Below are positions 22,445 through 31,498 of a DNA stretch of 40,255 nucleotides, piece by piece. The translations under genes and the position numbers were made by a program. This stretch comes from an uncultured Ruminiclostridium sp. Its GTDB lineage: Bacteria > Bacillota > Clostridia > Oscillospirales > Ruminococcaceae. Below the pieces are notes generated by a model. The model had not been told where the DNA came from, did no database searches, and worked only from the letters and a program-made list of their open reading frames with translations. Each line of letters starts with the position of its first letter. Position 1 is the first letter of the stretch. The stretch is taken from positions 1 to 40,255 of the forward strand of contig CANRGJ010000016.1 in the NCBI GenBank assembly GCA_947630175.1, given 5' to 3'.

Positions 22445-24051
22445 TAAACAATAACGGTAAAAAATGGTTGTTTGAAGGGGATTGCTATATTAAAGGTTTT
22501 GCATTCCACAATAACGAGTTACTTGAAGGCAACTCTCTTTTAAATGTTATAAAGAAATCAATATCGTCCGGGACTCTTGATCTGGTTCTTAGAGAACTTA
22601 ACGGCAACTTTGCAGCTGTAATTAATTTTTGTGACAAAGCTTATTTGATTTCTGATAAGATAAGATCTTATCCGTTGATTTATACCCGCCAAAATGATGA
22701 ACAATGGTTTATTACAGATTCTGCTATCGGCGTTGATAATAATAAATTGATAACCAAAAAGTTTAATTCACTAAATTCTCTTGAATTTCTGGCTCTTGGA
22801 TATGTAAGCGGCAATGAGACATTATATGAAGATATCTTTACCGTCGATGCTGGAGAATATGTAGTTTTAGGGACTAATGGTACTAATCATCGGACATCTT
22901 ACTTTAAGTATATTTTCGAAAAAGAGACATTTGACAAAGAAACAATAATTAAGAAGGCATATGACAGTTTGGAAAAAGCATTTCAACGAACTATTGCAAC
23001 TATCCCACCCGGAAGCCAAATCGTGATTCCACTGAGTGGAGGATATGACTCCAGACTTATTGCATGCTTATGTAAAAAATATGGCTTGGGAAATGTCGTG
23101 TGCTATACATATGGACGTCCCGACAGCTTTGAGGTTTCCACTTCGCGCAATGTCGCTGTTCAATTAGGATTTGAATGGCATTATGTAGAATATAAGGCTG
23201 GAGAGTTCTCGTCAATTATTAACCAAGAGGAGTTTAATAGATATTCAGTATTTAGTCAAAACTGTAACACAATACCTCACGTACAAGATTATATAGCAAT
23301 CAAAACCTTAAAGGAAAAAGGAATACTTAAATCAGGAGCGATTGTAATTCCGGGCTTTTGTGGAGATTTATTCGGTGGGAGTAAAATCCCGAGAGAGACA
23401 TTTGACTGGTCGGCATCGAAATACAATAAAATCAGTTTTGCTAAATTAATTTTTAAACATTTCTATGATCTAAATACGCCTCTTCGCTGTTGGCAAAAAA
23501 AAATCCAATGGAAAATAATGTCACAAACTTTACAAACAGACATCAGTACAGAAGATGTATTTTTGAATAATTATGAGCAATGGTGTATCCAAAATAGACT
23601 ATCTAAATTTATAATTAACTCCCTGCGGGTGTATGAATTTTATGATATGGATTGGAGAATGCCTCTTTGGGACGACGAGTATGCCAAGTTTTGGTATACA
23701 ATTCCATGGCGTCAGAAGAGTCCGCAACTGCTCAATAAATTCATGTTTGATAGATACTTTGATAGTTATGGGGTAAAATTTCTTAAACCGGATACCAAAA
23801 AGATCCTTTGCAGTATAAAAAGTATTATTCCAAGAAAGTTACGACCTGTGATCAAAGATGTTGTTAACGTAATTTATGAACCATTCACTGACAAAACAAA
23901 AAAGGACATCAATTCGTTTACGGGAGAAGCTATATGTATTTATCAAAAAATGAATAAGAAATATGAGAAAGATATTTCAATAAAGAAAGATTCTATCGGG
24001 GCAATACTTGCAGCTTATATTATTAATAATATCGAGAATGAAAATATTTAG
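22411..24051 (+). CDS. Asparagine-synthase-like amidotransferase (ATP-dependent, no N-terminal Cys)
   Basis: 546 residues. The N-terminal half has the strand pattern of an Ntn-type glutaminase domain (GTLDLVLRELNGNFAAVINF near 54-73; DAGEYVVLG near 146-154), but it begins MDCENLFN: there is no Cys at position 2 after Met removal, so glutamine hydrolysis is doubtful. The second half is the AsnB synthetase domain with the PP-loop SGGYDSR (209-215) and later MDWRMPLWDDEYAKFW. In polysaccharide loci such proteins are proposed to amidate uronic acids (WbpS-like) using ATP and ammonia. Uronic acids made here are natural substrates, which supports that idea. It overlaps wzx by 34 bases and the GNAT gene by 14. 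Confidence 0.75.
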   Translation: MDCENLFNIELINNNGKKWLFEGDCYIKGFAFHNNELLEGNSLLNVIKKSISSGTLDLVLRELNGNFAAVINFCDKAYLISDKIRSYPLIYTRQNDEQWFITDSAIGVDNNKLITKKFNSLNSLEFLALGYVSGNETLYEDIFTVDAGEYVVLGTNGTNHRTSYFKYIFEKETFDKETIIKKAYDSLEKAFQRTIATIPPGSQIVIPLSGGYDSRLIACLCKKYGLGNVVCYTYGRPDSFEVSTSRNVAVQLGFEWHYVEYKAGEFSSIINQEEFNRYSVFSQNCNTIPHVQDYIAIKTLKEKGILKSGAIVIPGFCGDLFGGSKIPRETFDWSASKYNKISFAKLIFKHFYDLNTPLRCWQKKIQWKIMSQTLQTDISTEDVFLNNYEQWCIQNRLSKFIINSLRVYEFYDMDWRMPLWDDEYAKFWYTIPWRQKSPQLLNKFMFDRYFDSYGVKFLKPDTKKILCSIKSIIPRKLRPVIKDVVNVIYEPFTDKTKKDINSFTGEAICIYQKMNKKYEKDISIKKDSIGAILAAYIINNIENENI

Positions 24052-24589
24052 AATATTAAAATCACTAATAAGTATTAAGAAAACGATAACCTTTAAAGTA
24101 GTAGAAGCTATTCCACATGAATTGCCCTTTATAGTATTTAAAAATATCACAAATCACAACTTGGAGGATGTTGAGGATTTTAGAGACACACAATATATGT
24201 CAACATTCAGAAAGTTTCTTGAGAATAATGACAGAAAAGGACTTTATGGGTATTATAAAGGTCGGTGTGTTGTACATGGTTGGGTAGTTTATAATACCAC
24301 ATTTAAGACTAAAAAGGTTTGTGGCTATTTTCAACTTCCTCCTAAAAGTTGCTTTATCCATTTTTGTAACGTTACTGAATACATGAGAGGCAAGGGAATC
24401 TACAAAGCATTGCTTTACCAAATCTACAACCGACTTTGCAAAGGATACAATATCTATATAGACACGGGAAAGAATAATATTTCAGCATTAAAGGCAATAA
24501 AAGCTTCAGGAGCGAAAAGAATATTTCAACACATTACCGTCAATATAAGATCACATTGCATTATTTCATTTAAGAAAAAATATGAGTAA
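24038..24589 (+). CDS. GNAT-family acetyltransferase
   Basis: 183 residues from the ATG at 24038 (MKIFRILKSLISIKK); the frame extends ten codons upstream within the previous gene, but the later start gives the usual coupled overlap. The GNAT fold is indicated by a central strand CFIHFCNVTEYMRGKGIYKALLYQIY, which contains the R/Q-x-x-G-x-G/A-like motif MRGKGIYKALL for the acetyl-CoA pyrophosphate, and a following strand YNIYIDTGKNNISALKAIKASGAKRI, typical of the motif B region. It probably acylates an amino sugar of the repeat unit. It is AT-rich and overlaps the gene that follows by eight bases. Confidence 0.8.
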   Translation: MKIFRILKSLISIKKTITFKVVEAIPHELPFIVFKNITNHNLEDVEDFRDTQYMSTFRKFLENNDRKGLYGYYKGRCVVHGWVVYNTTFKTKKVCGYFQLPPKSCFIHFCNVTEYMRGKGIYKALLYQIYNRLCKGYNIYIDTGKNNISALKAIKASGAKRIFQHITVNIRSHCIISFKKKYE

Positions 24590-25568
24590 TAAAGACATTT
24601 ATTTGAAGCTTTTTTCGCAAGAGCCCGAGAAATTCCCAGTCCTTTTTTCCCCTTGGTGGCTTGATGCTGTATGCGATGATGGGAACTGGGATGTTCTCTT
24701 GTATATTAACGGTGACAAGATATATGGACTTTGGCCATATTTTCAGGCAAAACAAAAAATATTCAAAACAATACATCAACCGGCTTTTACACAGTATAGT
24801 GGTCCGCTATTATTCTATCCTGAGGGACTGACTGAGGTGAAACGTCTTGAATTTGAGAAGAAAGTCATTTCAAATTTAATTGACGTCGTGCCTAAAGAAG
24901 TTGACATGATTTCAATTAATTCAAGTCCTTTTCTTTTAAACTGGTTGCCATTTTATTGGAAGGGATTTAGACAAACGACCAGATACACATATACCACAAA
25001 CAGTTTAAGCGGTAAAGACGAGGATGCATTGTTACAAACCTATACAAAGGATGTGCGGAAAGCCATAAATAAATTCCGCTCACAAGGTTTCGTATGTAGA
25101 GATGCCAAAGATGTTAATTTCAACAGTAGAGATTTCTTTTTGTTACATAAAGAATGTTTAAGAAAAATCAACCGTGAGATATCCTATACTGAGGAGCTTT
25201 TGAAAAGGATGATAGATTATTCTATCTCTAATAAATCAGGAAAATTGCTTGTTGTGGAAGATGAACACAATAATATATGCGGAGCCACATTCTTCATTTA
25301 TAATTCATTTGAGGCTGTCGTTATCAATACGGCCGCAGACCATACAATCAAGCATTTAGGATATTTCTTAAATCATCTTTGTATCCTTGAGGCTTCCAGG
25401 CTTGTTAGTTCTTACAACATCGGTGGTAGCATGATAGAAGGAGTGGAAAAAATCTATCGTCAGTTCGGATTGCACCAAACCCCTTATTTCAATATCTCAA
25501 AAGAAATATCAATGTGCTACAAGATTTATTCCGCTGTGCGAAATTTAGGTAAAGCAATTCTTAGATGA
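24582..25568 (+). CDS. FemAB/CelD-like GNAT-fold acyltransferase
   Basis: 328 residues showing the Acetyltransf_6/FemAB layout: an N-terminal half with FSPWWLDAVCDDGNWDVLLY and GLWPYFQAKQKIF, then the AYTTNSLS...DVRKAINKFRSQGF region (KxxRxxIxKA-like) near 153-170, and LLVVEDEHNNICGATFFIY followed by AADHTIKHLGYFLNHLCILEASRL as the substrate-binding half. Members add amino acids or acyl groups to peptidoglycan or polysaccharides. Next to the GNAT and asparagine-synthase-like genes it suggests decoration of a uronic acid or amino sugar. It is AT-rich, and the next gene starts seven bases later. Confidence 0.78.
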   Translation: MSNKDIYLKLFSQEPEKFPVLFSPWWLDAVCDDGNWDVLLYINGDKIYGLWPYFQAKQKIFKTIHQPAFTQYSGPLLFYPEGLTEVKRLEFEKKVISNLIDVVPKEVDMISINSSPFLLNWLPFYWKGFRQTTRYTYTTNSLSGKDEDALLQTYTKDVRKAINKFRSQGFVCRDAKDVNFNSRDFFLLHKECLRKINREISYTEELLKRMIDYSISNKSGKLLVVEDEHNNICGATFFIYNSFEAVVINTAADHTIKHLGYFLNHLCILEASRLVSSYNIGGSMIEGVEKIYRQFGLHQTPYFNISKEISMCYKIYSAVRNLGKAILR

Positions 25569-25575
25569 AAATCGC

Positions 25576-26913
25576 ATGAAGATTAAAATTTCAATTCCTG
25601 ACAATAATATAATAGAGAGGGAATATTCAGTAAAAATTCTTTTGAATTTTATATTCAATGAGGAGACAACCGAATATATTTTTGAAAGATGTGGCTGTTC
25701 TGATAATATAATTATTTATTTCAATGATATAGAAATTCATTTCAAAGACGCATTTTGGAATAAATATCAGGAAGACTTATCATATCTTTCTATTGACAAT
25801 CTACCTAAACCGACTTATAGCTCAAATGATTTCACCCCGGAGCCGGACATCCCGATTATATATGGAGATAGTAGTATCTTAGTCAGTAAGAATAAGATAG
25901 AATGTGGAATAGACATCTTTGCATCTACTTTTTTTATGCTGACGAGATGGGAGGAATATGTAAATCACATAAGAGACCTCCACAACAGATTCCCGGGAAG
26001 TGAATCCATAGCTGTAAAGTATGGATTTATAGAACGCCCGGTTGTGAATGAGTATGCCGAGATGGTCAAGAACATGTTTCTTACACTCGGACTGTCTGAA
26101 GAATTTTTTAGAGCCCGGAAGTTCGAATTAATTCCAACGCATGACATTGACAAAATGAGATATATGGGATTAAAGAGTCTAATCGGAGACCTTGTCAAAA
26201 GAAGGGATCCTCTACTTTTTTATAAAAATATACTTATGTCAATGAAAAATCCATTTGATACGTATCATTTTTTGATATCTCAAAGCGAGAAATATGGATT
26301 AAAAAGCCATTTCTATTTTATGGCATCACATAATAAGAATGGGCATGACTATGATTTTTATATAAATCGGCAACAATTCAAAAAGTTGGTTGATGAAATT
26401 TATAGAAGAGGTCACATTATAGGTTTCCATCCGGGTTATACCACCTCAACTGACTCAAAAGAATGGGCGAAGCAAAAAAAAGCACTTTCCAAGATGTCTC
26501 CAGTTCAGGTTGTTGAAGGTCGTCAGCACTTCCTAATGATGAGCATTCCAATGACTTTACAGATGTGGGAAGATGCCGGTATGAAAATAGACAGTACTTT
26601 GGGCTATGCTGATCATGTTGGTTTTAGATGTGGTACAGGCGATTCTTTTCCGGTTTTTAATTTCTTAACACGGGAACAGTTGACTCTTAAAGAACGACCT
26701 TTGATTGTAATGGATGGGACTTTGAAACAATATATGAATCTTTCAAAAGAAGAAGCCCTTAATCGGGTATCTAATCTTATAGATGTATCTAAGAAATATC
26801 AAATGTCCATTACTATTCTGTTTCATAACTCATCATTCTGTAATGAGTGGAATAACTATGATAGGCTTTATGAGTCGATATTGATCTATTCATGTTGCCA
26901 TCACAACAACTAA
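25576..26913 (+). CDS. NodB-like polysaccharide deacetylase-family protein
   Basis: 445 residues. The N-terminal 180 resemble the DUF7033-like region that precedes deacetylase domains in Bacteroidetes. The catalytic region holds THDID (188-192, the variant of the TxDD motif), GFHPGY (283-288, His ligand), RQHFLMMSIPMT and a terminal LFHNSSF, corresponding to motifs 1, 2, 3 and 5 of the family. Metal-dependent de-N- or O-acetylation of the capsule repeat or its lipid-linked precursor is likely. No signal peptide is seen, so it would act in the cytoplasm. The C-terminus (LIYSCCHHNN) looks short compared with relatives, so a few terminal residues could be lost. Confidence 0.8.
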   Translation: MKIKISIPDNNIIEREYSVKILLNFIFNEETTEYIFERCGCSDNIIIYFNDIEIHFKDAFWNKYQEDLSYLSIDNLPKPTYSSNDFTPEPDIPIIYGDSSILVSKNKIECGIDIFASTFFMLTRWEEYVNHIRDLHNRFPGSESIAVKYGFIERPVVNEYAEMVKNMFLTLGLSEEFFRARKFELIPTHDIDKMRYMGLKSLIGDLVKRRDPLLFYKNILMSMKNPFDTYHFLISQSEKYGLKSHFYFMASHNKNGHDYDFYINRQQFKKLVDEIYRRGHIIGFHPGYTTSTDSKEWAKQKKALSKMSPVQVVEGRQHFLMMSIPMTLQMWEDAGMKIDSTLGYADHVGFRCGTGDSFPVFNFLTREQLTLKERPLIVMDGTLKQYMNLSKEEALNRVSNLIDVSKKYQMSITILFHNSSFCNEWNNYDRLYESILIYSCCHHNN

Positions 26914-26976
26914 AGATCAGGTATATAGTATGTCAAATACCTTAAATTATAATTTAAAGTATTCATCTTTATAATT

Positions 26977-28347
26977 ATGAGCCCAGCAATAAAGATTATC
27001 GTGTCGTTATTATTTTTTTTAATCGGAATTTCTTCATGTGCTGAGCATGAGGTTGAAGGACCTGCTAGTGATGAGGAGATTGAAGCTCCGAAGTATTTGG
27101 ATTATTCTGAAATTAAGGCATACTTTGACCCTGAATATATTGCATTCATCGATTCAAAATTAGGCGGTTATGAAATTGACTACAAGAGCTATTTTGACAA
27201 AATTTCATATTTTGGATATATTGTACGCGATTGCGCACTGATTTACCATTTTACAGGAGAGGATAAATTCAAAAAAATCTGTGTTGAAATAGTTCGATAC
27301 ATTAAAGAGAATTATACAGTTGACGGCTTTTTGTTGCCAAAAACCACTAATGGATACTGGAACCGAGACATCTTTGCCCGTACTCTTCGGCTATATTATG
27401 AAGCTTATGAATATACCTGTGAGACAGAAATTCTTACAATAATAGATAATCAGATAGCGGAATGGATAGCCCATGTGCCTCGCAAATATCATAATGGATA
27501 CAATATCTTTCCTTACGGACTTGATCCGCAGAAACAGCCTTTGGATTATGAGATAGATCCCAATCAAAATTTGGTGATAGCATGGTTGTTTTCATCTGTC
27601 TATTTTTGCAAAGAAAGCCGATTCTTCAAGGATGAATTACTCCAAAATATTGTATACGAAGAAACAAATGCTGCAATAAGTCTAACAACTGCCGCAGGCG
27701 AGTTGCCGTTATGCGAGCGATATGTAAATTGTTATGACAGCAATTATGGAGGGTATTCAGCTACAATATTGTACTGTGTAGCTCAGCTATGGGGCAATAG
27801 GCAGTGGATAGATGTTATAAAGCGATGGGGAAACTGGCTGTATACTTCCTTCCCCGTCAATCATCCTTGGAATACAAAGGAAGACTGGCCAAATTGGGTT
27901 AAAGACCGACATTACGCGTCAAATCTTGCTGAGCGAATTCCGGCATTCTATCTTTCAGGAGTGTCAAAACAATACAATTGGAATTGGGTTTCCAATATAA
28001 TTCAGCTTTTCCCTGATTATGACAGATACCTCTATCTGAAATTCTATGGTCTAAAGACTATCCCCACTTCTTATCTAAAATCATCTTATAAAAATCTTTA
28101 TGGATTTGACAACCCTACTGTTACAGAAGTTGACAAGACCCTAAGGGTTATATGGAGAAATGTCGAGAGCATAAAAATCAGAAATGCCATTTATTCGTGC
28201 CATAATAAACATTCAATTTCAATATCTCTGCGGCAAGGTGAAAAAATAGCAATAAAAGAGGGTATAACAAATAGAGTCAGTGATTATTATGTAACCGGAG
28301 AGGTTGAGAAAATTGTTATTGTCGATTATAGTCACCCAATGCAATAG
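26977..28347 (+). CDS. Surface lipoprotein with probable (alpha/alpha)-toroid domain
   Basis: A lipoprotein signal ends in ISSC (Cys21), followed by AEHEVEGPASDEE, an acidic stretch like the Bacteroidetes surface-export signal, so it is probably exposed on the outer membrane. The rest is built of helical pairs rich in aromatic residues (YFDKISYFGYIVRDCALIYHF, NRDIFARTLRLYYEAYEYT, YGGYSATILYCVAQLWGNRQW), as in the (alpha/alpha)6 barrels of glycan lyases, hydrolases and C5-epimerases. I cannot name the family. A secreted glycan-active enzyme inside a Wzx/Wzy locus might trim, epimerise or release the capsule. It is 63 bases after the deacetylase and 11 before wzy. Confidence 0.6.
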   Translation: MSPAIKIIVSLLFFLIGISSCAEHEVEGPASDEEIEAPKYLDYSEIKAYFDPEYIAFIDSKLGGYEIDYKSYFDKISYFGYIVRDCALIYHFTGEDKFKKICVEIVRYIKENYTVDGFLLPKTTNGYWNRDIFARTLRLYYEAYEYTCETEILTIIDNQIAEWIAHVPRKYHNGYNIFPYGLDPQKQPLDYEIDPNQNLVIAWLFSSVYFCKESRFFKDELLQNIVYEETNAAISLTTAAGELPLCERYVNCYDSNYGGYSATILYCVAQLWGNRQWIDVIKRWGNWLYTSFPVNHPWNTKEDWPNWVKDRHYASNLAERIPAFYLSGVSKQYNWNWVSNIIQLFPDYDRYLYLKFYGLKTIPTSYLKSSYKNLYGFDNPTVTEVDKTLRVIWRNVESIKIRNAIYSCHNKHSISISLRQGEKIAIKEGITNRVSDYYVTGEVEKIVIVDYSHPMQ

Positions 28348-28358
28348 AGTTCTGACTG

Positions 28359-29762
28359 ATGTTTTATCTTCTGCTTACAATATTGCTCGTATTTTTTTCC
28401 GGGTATCTGTTCAAAAAGGGGTGTGGAACAATATCCCTTTCCCAATTGAACATGATGTCGGTGATATTCTACTACTATCTGTTGTTGCAAAGTGTTATTG
28501 GTTCGGTTCTGGTTGTCAACCAGATTGACAACCATTATATGATAGATAAATTAACTCATGTTGAGAGTCGTTATTATGGGTATGCCGCTATAATGTACAC
28601 AATAATCGCCTTTCCAATAGGCATGATTATTGCGAATCGGCTATGGGGAATCCGTAATATATCACAAAAATTTAATCGATATTGTCAATCTAAGATAGAC
28701 TTTGAGAATAAATATAATGACAAAATTGTCAAATATATATGTATTGTCGTAAGTTTCATTGCTTTTTGTGCGACACTATATGTTACAGCCGTCATTGGCG
28801 AGATTTCTATCATCAAAGCTTTGGGGAGCTCCTCAGCAGTCGAATTAGCGGGATTCAGAGCCGATAGTACCCGTCATTTTATGGGAAATGAATACGTAAA
28901 GAACATTCTAGCATTGGGGATGACCCCTCTTATGTCATATGTAGCTTATGCGTATAAGCTTAGAAATAACACAAGATTTAACAAAATTTGGTTTTGGTTG
29001 ATGTTCGCGACATCAATCCAGATTGTAAGCTATAATCTTGAAAAAGCTCCTATAGTTGTCTACCTTATAGGATTTCTTTTTTTTAGAATCTATTTGGGCA
29101 AATATATATCAAAACGACAGCTGATTATTCTTGCCATTATGATCATACTGCTTGTCATTGGTCTTTATATGCTTATAATGGGTTCAGGAATAGACGTTTT
29201 CACATTATTCACGTACAATTCGGGTATAATCGGGAGGCTTACCCTTTCGTCTGTCGCAGGTCTGTTTCACAATTTCGACCTATGGCCTGATGTAAATCCA
29301 TTTATTGGATTCAGCTCGTTGTCGCAGGTCTTTTCAGAATTTATAGGTATTCCATACACTGAGCGAGCCTCGCGATTAATTATGGAAACTGTTAATCCCG
29401 AAGGAATTAAGATGGGTTTTGCCGGGGTTGTAAATTCTTTATTTGTGGGTGAGGCATGGTCTAACTGGGGAATATGGGGAGTCGTATTGTCTCCTTTAAT
29501 TGTCGGAGGAATGATCCAGTCGCTTTATATCTTTTTTCTTAAATCACCAAAGACACCGTTTTTTTTGGCTTTGTTTGTAAACTTCTCGTTCAAATCATCA
29601 ATCACTGGCGGTGTTAATGACTACCTATATAATATTCAGGCTATAATCATTATATGTTTGATATTATCTATATATGGCTTTAGTAAAGTTCTCAATAAGT
29701 CCTTACGCTATGAAAAAAAGAATGATATTTCACATTCCGCTGGAGTTAGACCCGAAGCTTAA
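28359..29762 (+). CDS. wzy: O-antigen/capsule polymerase Wzy
   Basis: 467 residues with roughly a dozen hydrophobic helices (MFYLLLTILLVFFSGYLF; YYYLLLQSVIGSVLVV; IVVSFIAFCATLYV; LIILAIMIILLVIGLYM; FLALFVNFSF). A large non-membrane region follows the middle helices (ITPL..., IDVFTLFTYNSGIIG...FIGFSSLSQVFSEFIGIPYTE), as expected for the periplasmic loops of Wzy polymerases. The gene sits between a lipoprotein and a glycosyltransferase in the serotype-specific core and is very AT-rich. Wzy sequences diverge strongly, so the call rests on topology and neighbours. It overlaps the next gene by 53 bases. Confidence 0.82.
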   Translation: MFYLLLTILLVFFSGYLFKKGCGTISLSQLNMMSVIFYYYLLLQSVIGSVLVVNQIDNHYMIDKLTHVESRYYGYAAIMYTIIAFPIGMIIANRLWGIRNISQKFNRYCQSKIDFENKYNDKIVKYICIVVSFIAFCATLYVTAVIGEISIIKALGSSSAVELAGFRADSTRHFMGNEYVKNILALGMTPLMSYVAYAYKLRNNTRFNKIWFWLMFATSIQIVSYNLEKAPIVVYLIGFLFFRIYLGKYISKRQLIILAIMIILLVIGLYMLIMGSGIDVFTLFTYNSGIIGRLTLSSVAGLFHNFDLWPDVNPFIGFSSLSQVFSEFIGIPYTERASRLIMETVNPEGIKMGFAGVVNSLFVGEAWSNWGIWGVVLSPLIVGGMIQSLYIFFLKSPKTPFFLALFVNFSFKSSITGGVNDYLYNIQAIIIICLILSIYGFSKVLNKSLRYEKKNDISHSAGVRPEA

Positions 29763-30792
29763 GTCAGCAAGTCAGATACGCCCAATCAAGATGCTCCAGG
29801 GGTTCAGAGAAGCAGGGTTCGAAGTTGACGTTGTAGAGGGGGATACAAAGAAAAGGGCTACACAAATACGGCAAATCAAAGAGCGAATAAAGAAGGGTGA
29901 GAAATATTCTTTCATGTATAGCGAATCGTCAACTATGCCTACAATGCTGACATCGCGCCATCATATTCCAACTCATCCTTTTTTGGATTTCGAGTTGTTT
30001 AGAATCTGCAAAAGAAACGGAATAAAAATCGGATTATTTTATCGTGATATTTATTGGGTATTCCCGGAATATGACACTGGAATTAAAAGCAAGATCGCTA
30101 AATTATTCTATCGGATAGACCTGAGGCTTTACAACAGATATGTCGACATATTGTTCCTTCCTTCTTTGAGAATGAAAGAATTCATACCCAAAAAAATGAA
30201 GATGCCCATTTACGCATTACCGTCCGGGTCTGAGGTTACTAGCAATAATATTGATTCGAAAGCAGAGAATGATGTATTAGAGGTATTTTATGTCGGTGGA
30301 ATTGGGAATCATTACAATCTAACTCTTCTATGTGAATGTGTAGCTAAATTAAATCACATACATTTGACAATATGCTGTAGACCGAAGGACTGGGAAACTG
30401 TTAAGAATATTTATAAGCCACTGTTGGGAACAAATATTGACGTAGTCCATGCGTCCGGATCTGAACTTGACTATTATTATAAAAGGGCGGATTTATGCAG
30501 CCTTTTCGTTAAACCTGGAGTTTATTGGGCATTTGCAATGCCCTATAAACTCTTAGAGTTCATTGGAAGAGGCAGACCCGTGCTTGCCTCGACCGGCACT
30601 GCCACAGCAGATTTCGTGAAAAAGAATTATGTTGGGTTCTGCATAGACTATAACGAACAGTCCTTGTTAGATTTTCTGAAATCAATAAAAAAATCTGAAC
30701 TCACAGAAATGAGAGAACATATATTCAAGGTCGCGAATAAGAATTCCTGGACGAATAGGGCTCTCGAAGTTGCCGAACTTTTAGATGACTGA
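29710..30792 (+). CDS. Glycosyltransferase (GT4-like, GT-B fold)
   Basis: About 360 residues from the ATG at 29710 (MKKRMIFHIPLELDPKL); the frame goes on upstream within wzy but that part is not coding. N-terminal GT-B half: SASQIRPIKMLQGFREAGFEVDVVEG; C-terminal donor-binding half: LEVFYVGGIGNHYNLTLLCECVAKL, ASGSELDYYYKRADLCSLFV, and the E-rich site PYKLLEFIGRGRPVLASTGTATADFVKK. It adds one sugar of the repeat unit at the cytoplasmic face. The donor specificity cannot be inferred. It is AT-rich and overlaps the damaged transferase that follows by eight bases. Confidence 0.82.
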   Translation: MKKRMIFHIPLELDPKLKSASQIRPIKMLQGFREAGFEVDVVEGDTKKRATQIRQIKERIKKGEKYSFMYSESSTMPTMLTSRHHIPTHPFLDFELFRICKRNGIKIGLFYRDIYWVFPEYDTGIKSKIAKLFYRIDLRLYNRYVDILFLPSLRMKEFIPKKMKMPIYALPSGSEVTSNNIDSKAENDVLEVFYVGGIGNHYNLTLLCECVAKLNHIHLTICCRPKDWETVKNIYKPLLGTNIDVVHASGSELDYYYKRADLCSLFVKPGVYWAFAMPYKLLEFIGRGRPVLASTGTATADFVKKNYVGFCIDYNEQSLLDFLKSIKKSELTEMREHIFKVANKNSWTNRALEVAELLDD

Positions 30793-30796
30793 ATTT

Positions 30797-31498
30797 ATGA
30801 GGATTCTGATGCTTTCAGATATGGGCAGCATCCACACAAAGAGTTGGGTAAAAAGCCTGAGTGAAAGAGGCTGCTCAATAATGCTGTTTTCGTTGCGTGA
30901 AAGTCACCCTGATTTTTACGCTAACCTGAATGATGTACAGATCAAGTATGCTCTTGCAAAAGGAAGCGACTCTTATTGGGATAAAGTCAAGTATCTCCGA
31001 TCTATATCTACGGTAAAAAACTGATAAAAGAATACAAGCCTGATATTGTTCATGCCCATTACGCGAGCAGCTATGGGCTTATCGGGGCTTTGGCAAGGAC
31101 AGAGGTGTCATACGTCGTATCGGTATGGGGCAGTGATGTCTATGATTTTCCCAACATCGTGCCGTTTGGCAAAAAAATCATCAGGTTCAATCTCAAGAAA
31201 GTATCCACAGGCAACGGCTAATGCTATCCAGAAATTTATTGATAATCCCAACCTACATGAAGAAATGGGGGAGAATGGACGTAAAAGAGTATTGGACCTC
31301 TATTATTGGAATGACAATGTGTCAAAGATGATCAATATATATAATATCACATTAGACATTCTGTCGTTTTACTATCCCCCAAAATATCTTCTAAATAATT
31401 CCCCAAAAATATTTTTAAATGAAGGACAAAAATATAAAACTTCTGACTGTAATAGGTGCGAGGCCGCAGATTATCAAGGCGGCAGCCGTGTCACGTGA
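30797..31498 (+). pseudogene. GT4 glycosyltransferase, frameshifted and internally deleted
   Basis: The start MRILMLSDMGSIHTKSWVKS (ATG 30797) is that of a GT4 enzyme and breaks at an A6 run (31015-31020): the first frame ends STVKN, while a -1 shift continues KLIKEYKPDIVHAHYASSYGL, SVWGSDVYDFPN and PFGKKIIRFNLKKVST up to about 31205. The next recognisable part, in a third frame, is ANAIQKFIDNPNLHEEMGENGRKRVLDLYYW...NDNVSKMINIYN, which is the extreme C-terminus of GT4 proteins. Roughly 150-200 residues of the donor-binding half, including the ExxxxxxxE site, are missing. The gene cannot encode an active enzyme, so either the sugar it added is lost from the repeat or another transferase took over. 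The coding tail overlaps wbpI. Confidence 0.8.

Noticed and set aside
31015-31021. Programmed -1 frameshift at A_AAA_AAC in the glycosyltransferase
   Set aside because: The heptamer and phase are right, but the extended product still hits a stop after an internal deletion, and the family does not use frameshifting. Slippage alone could not make an active enzyme.
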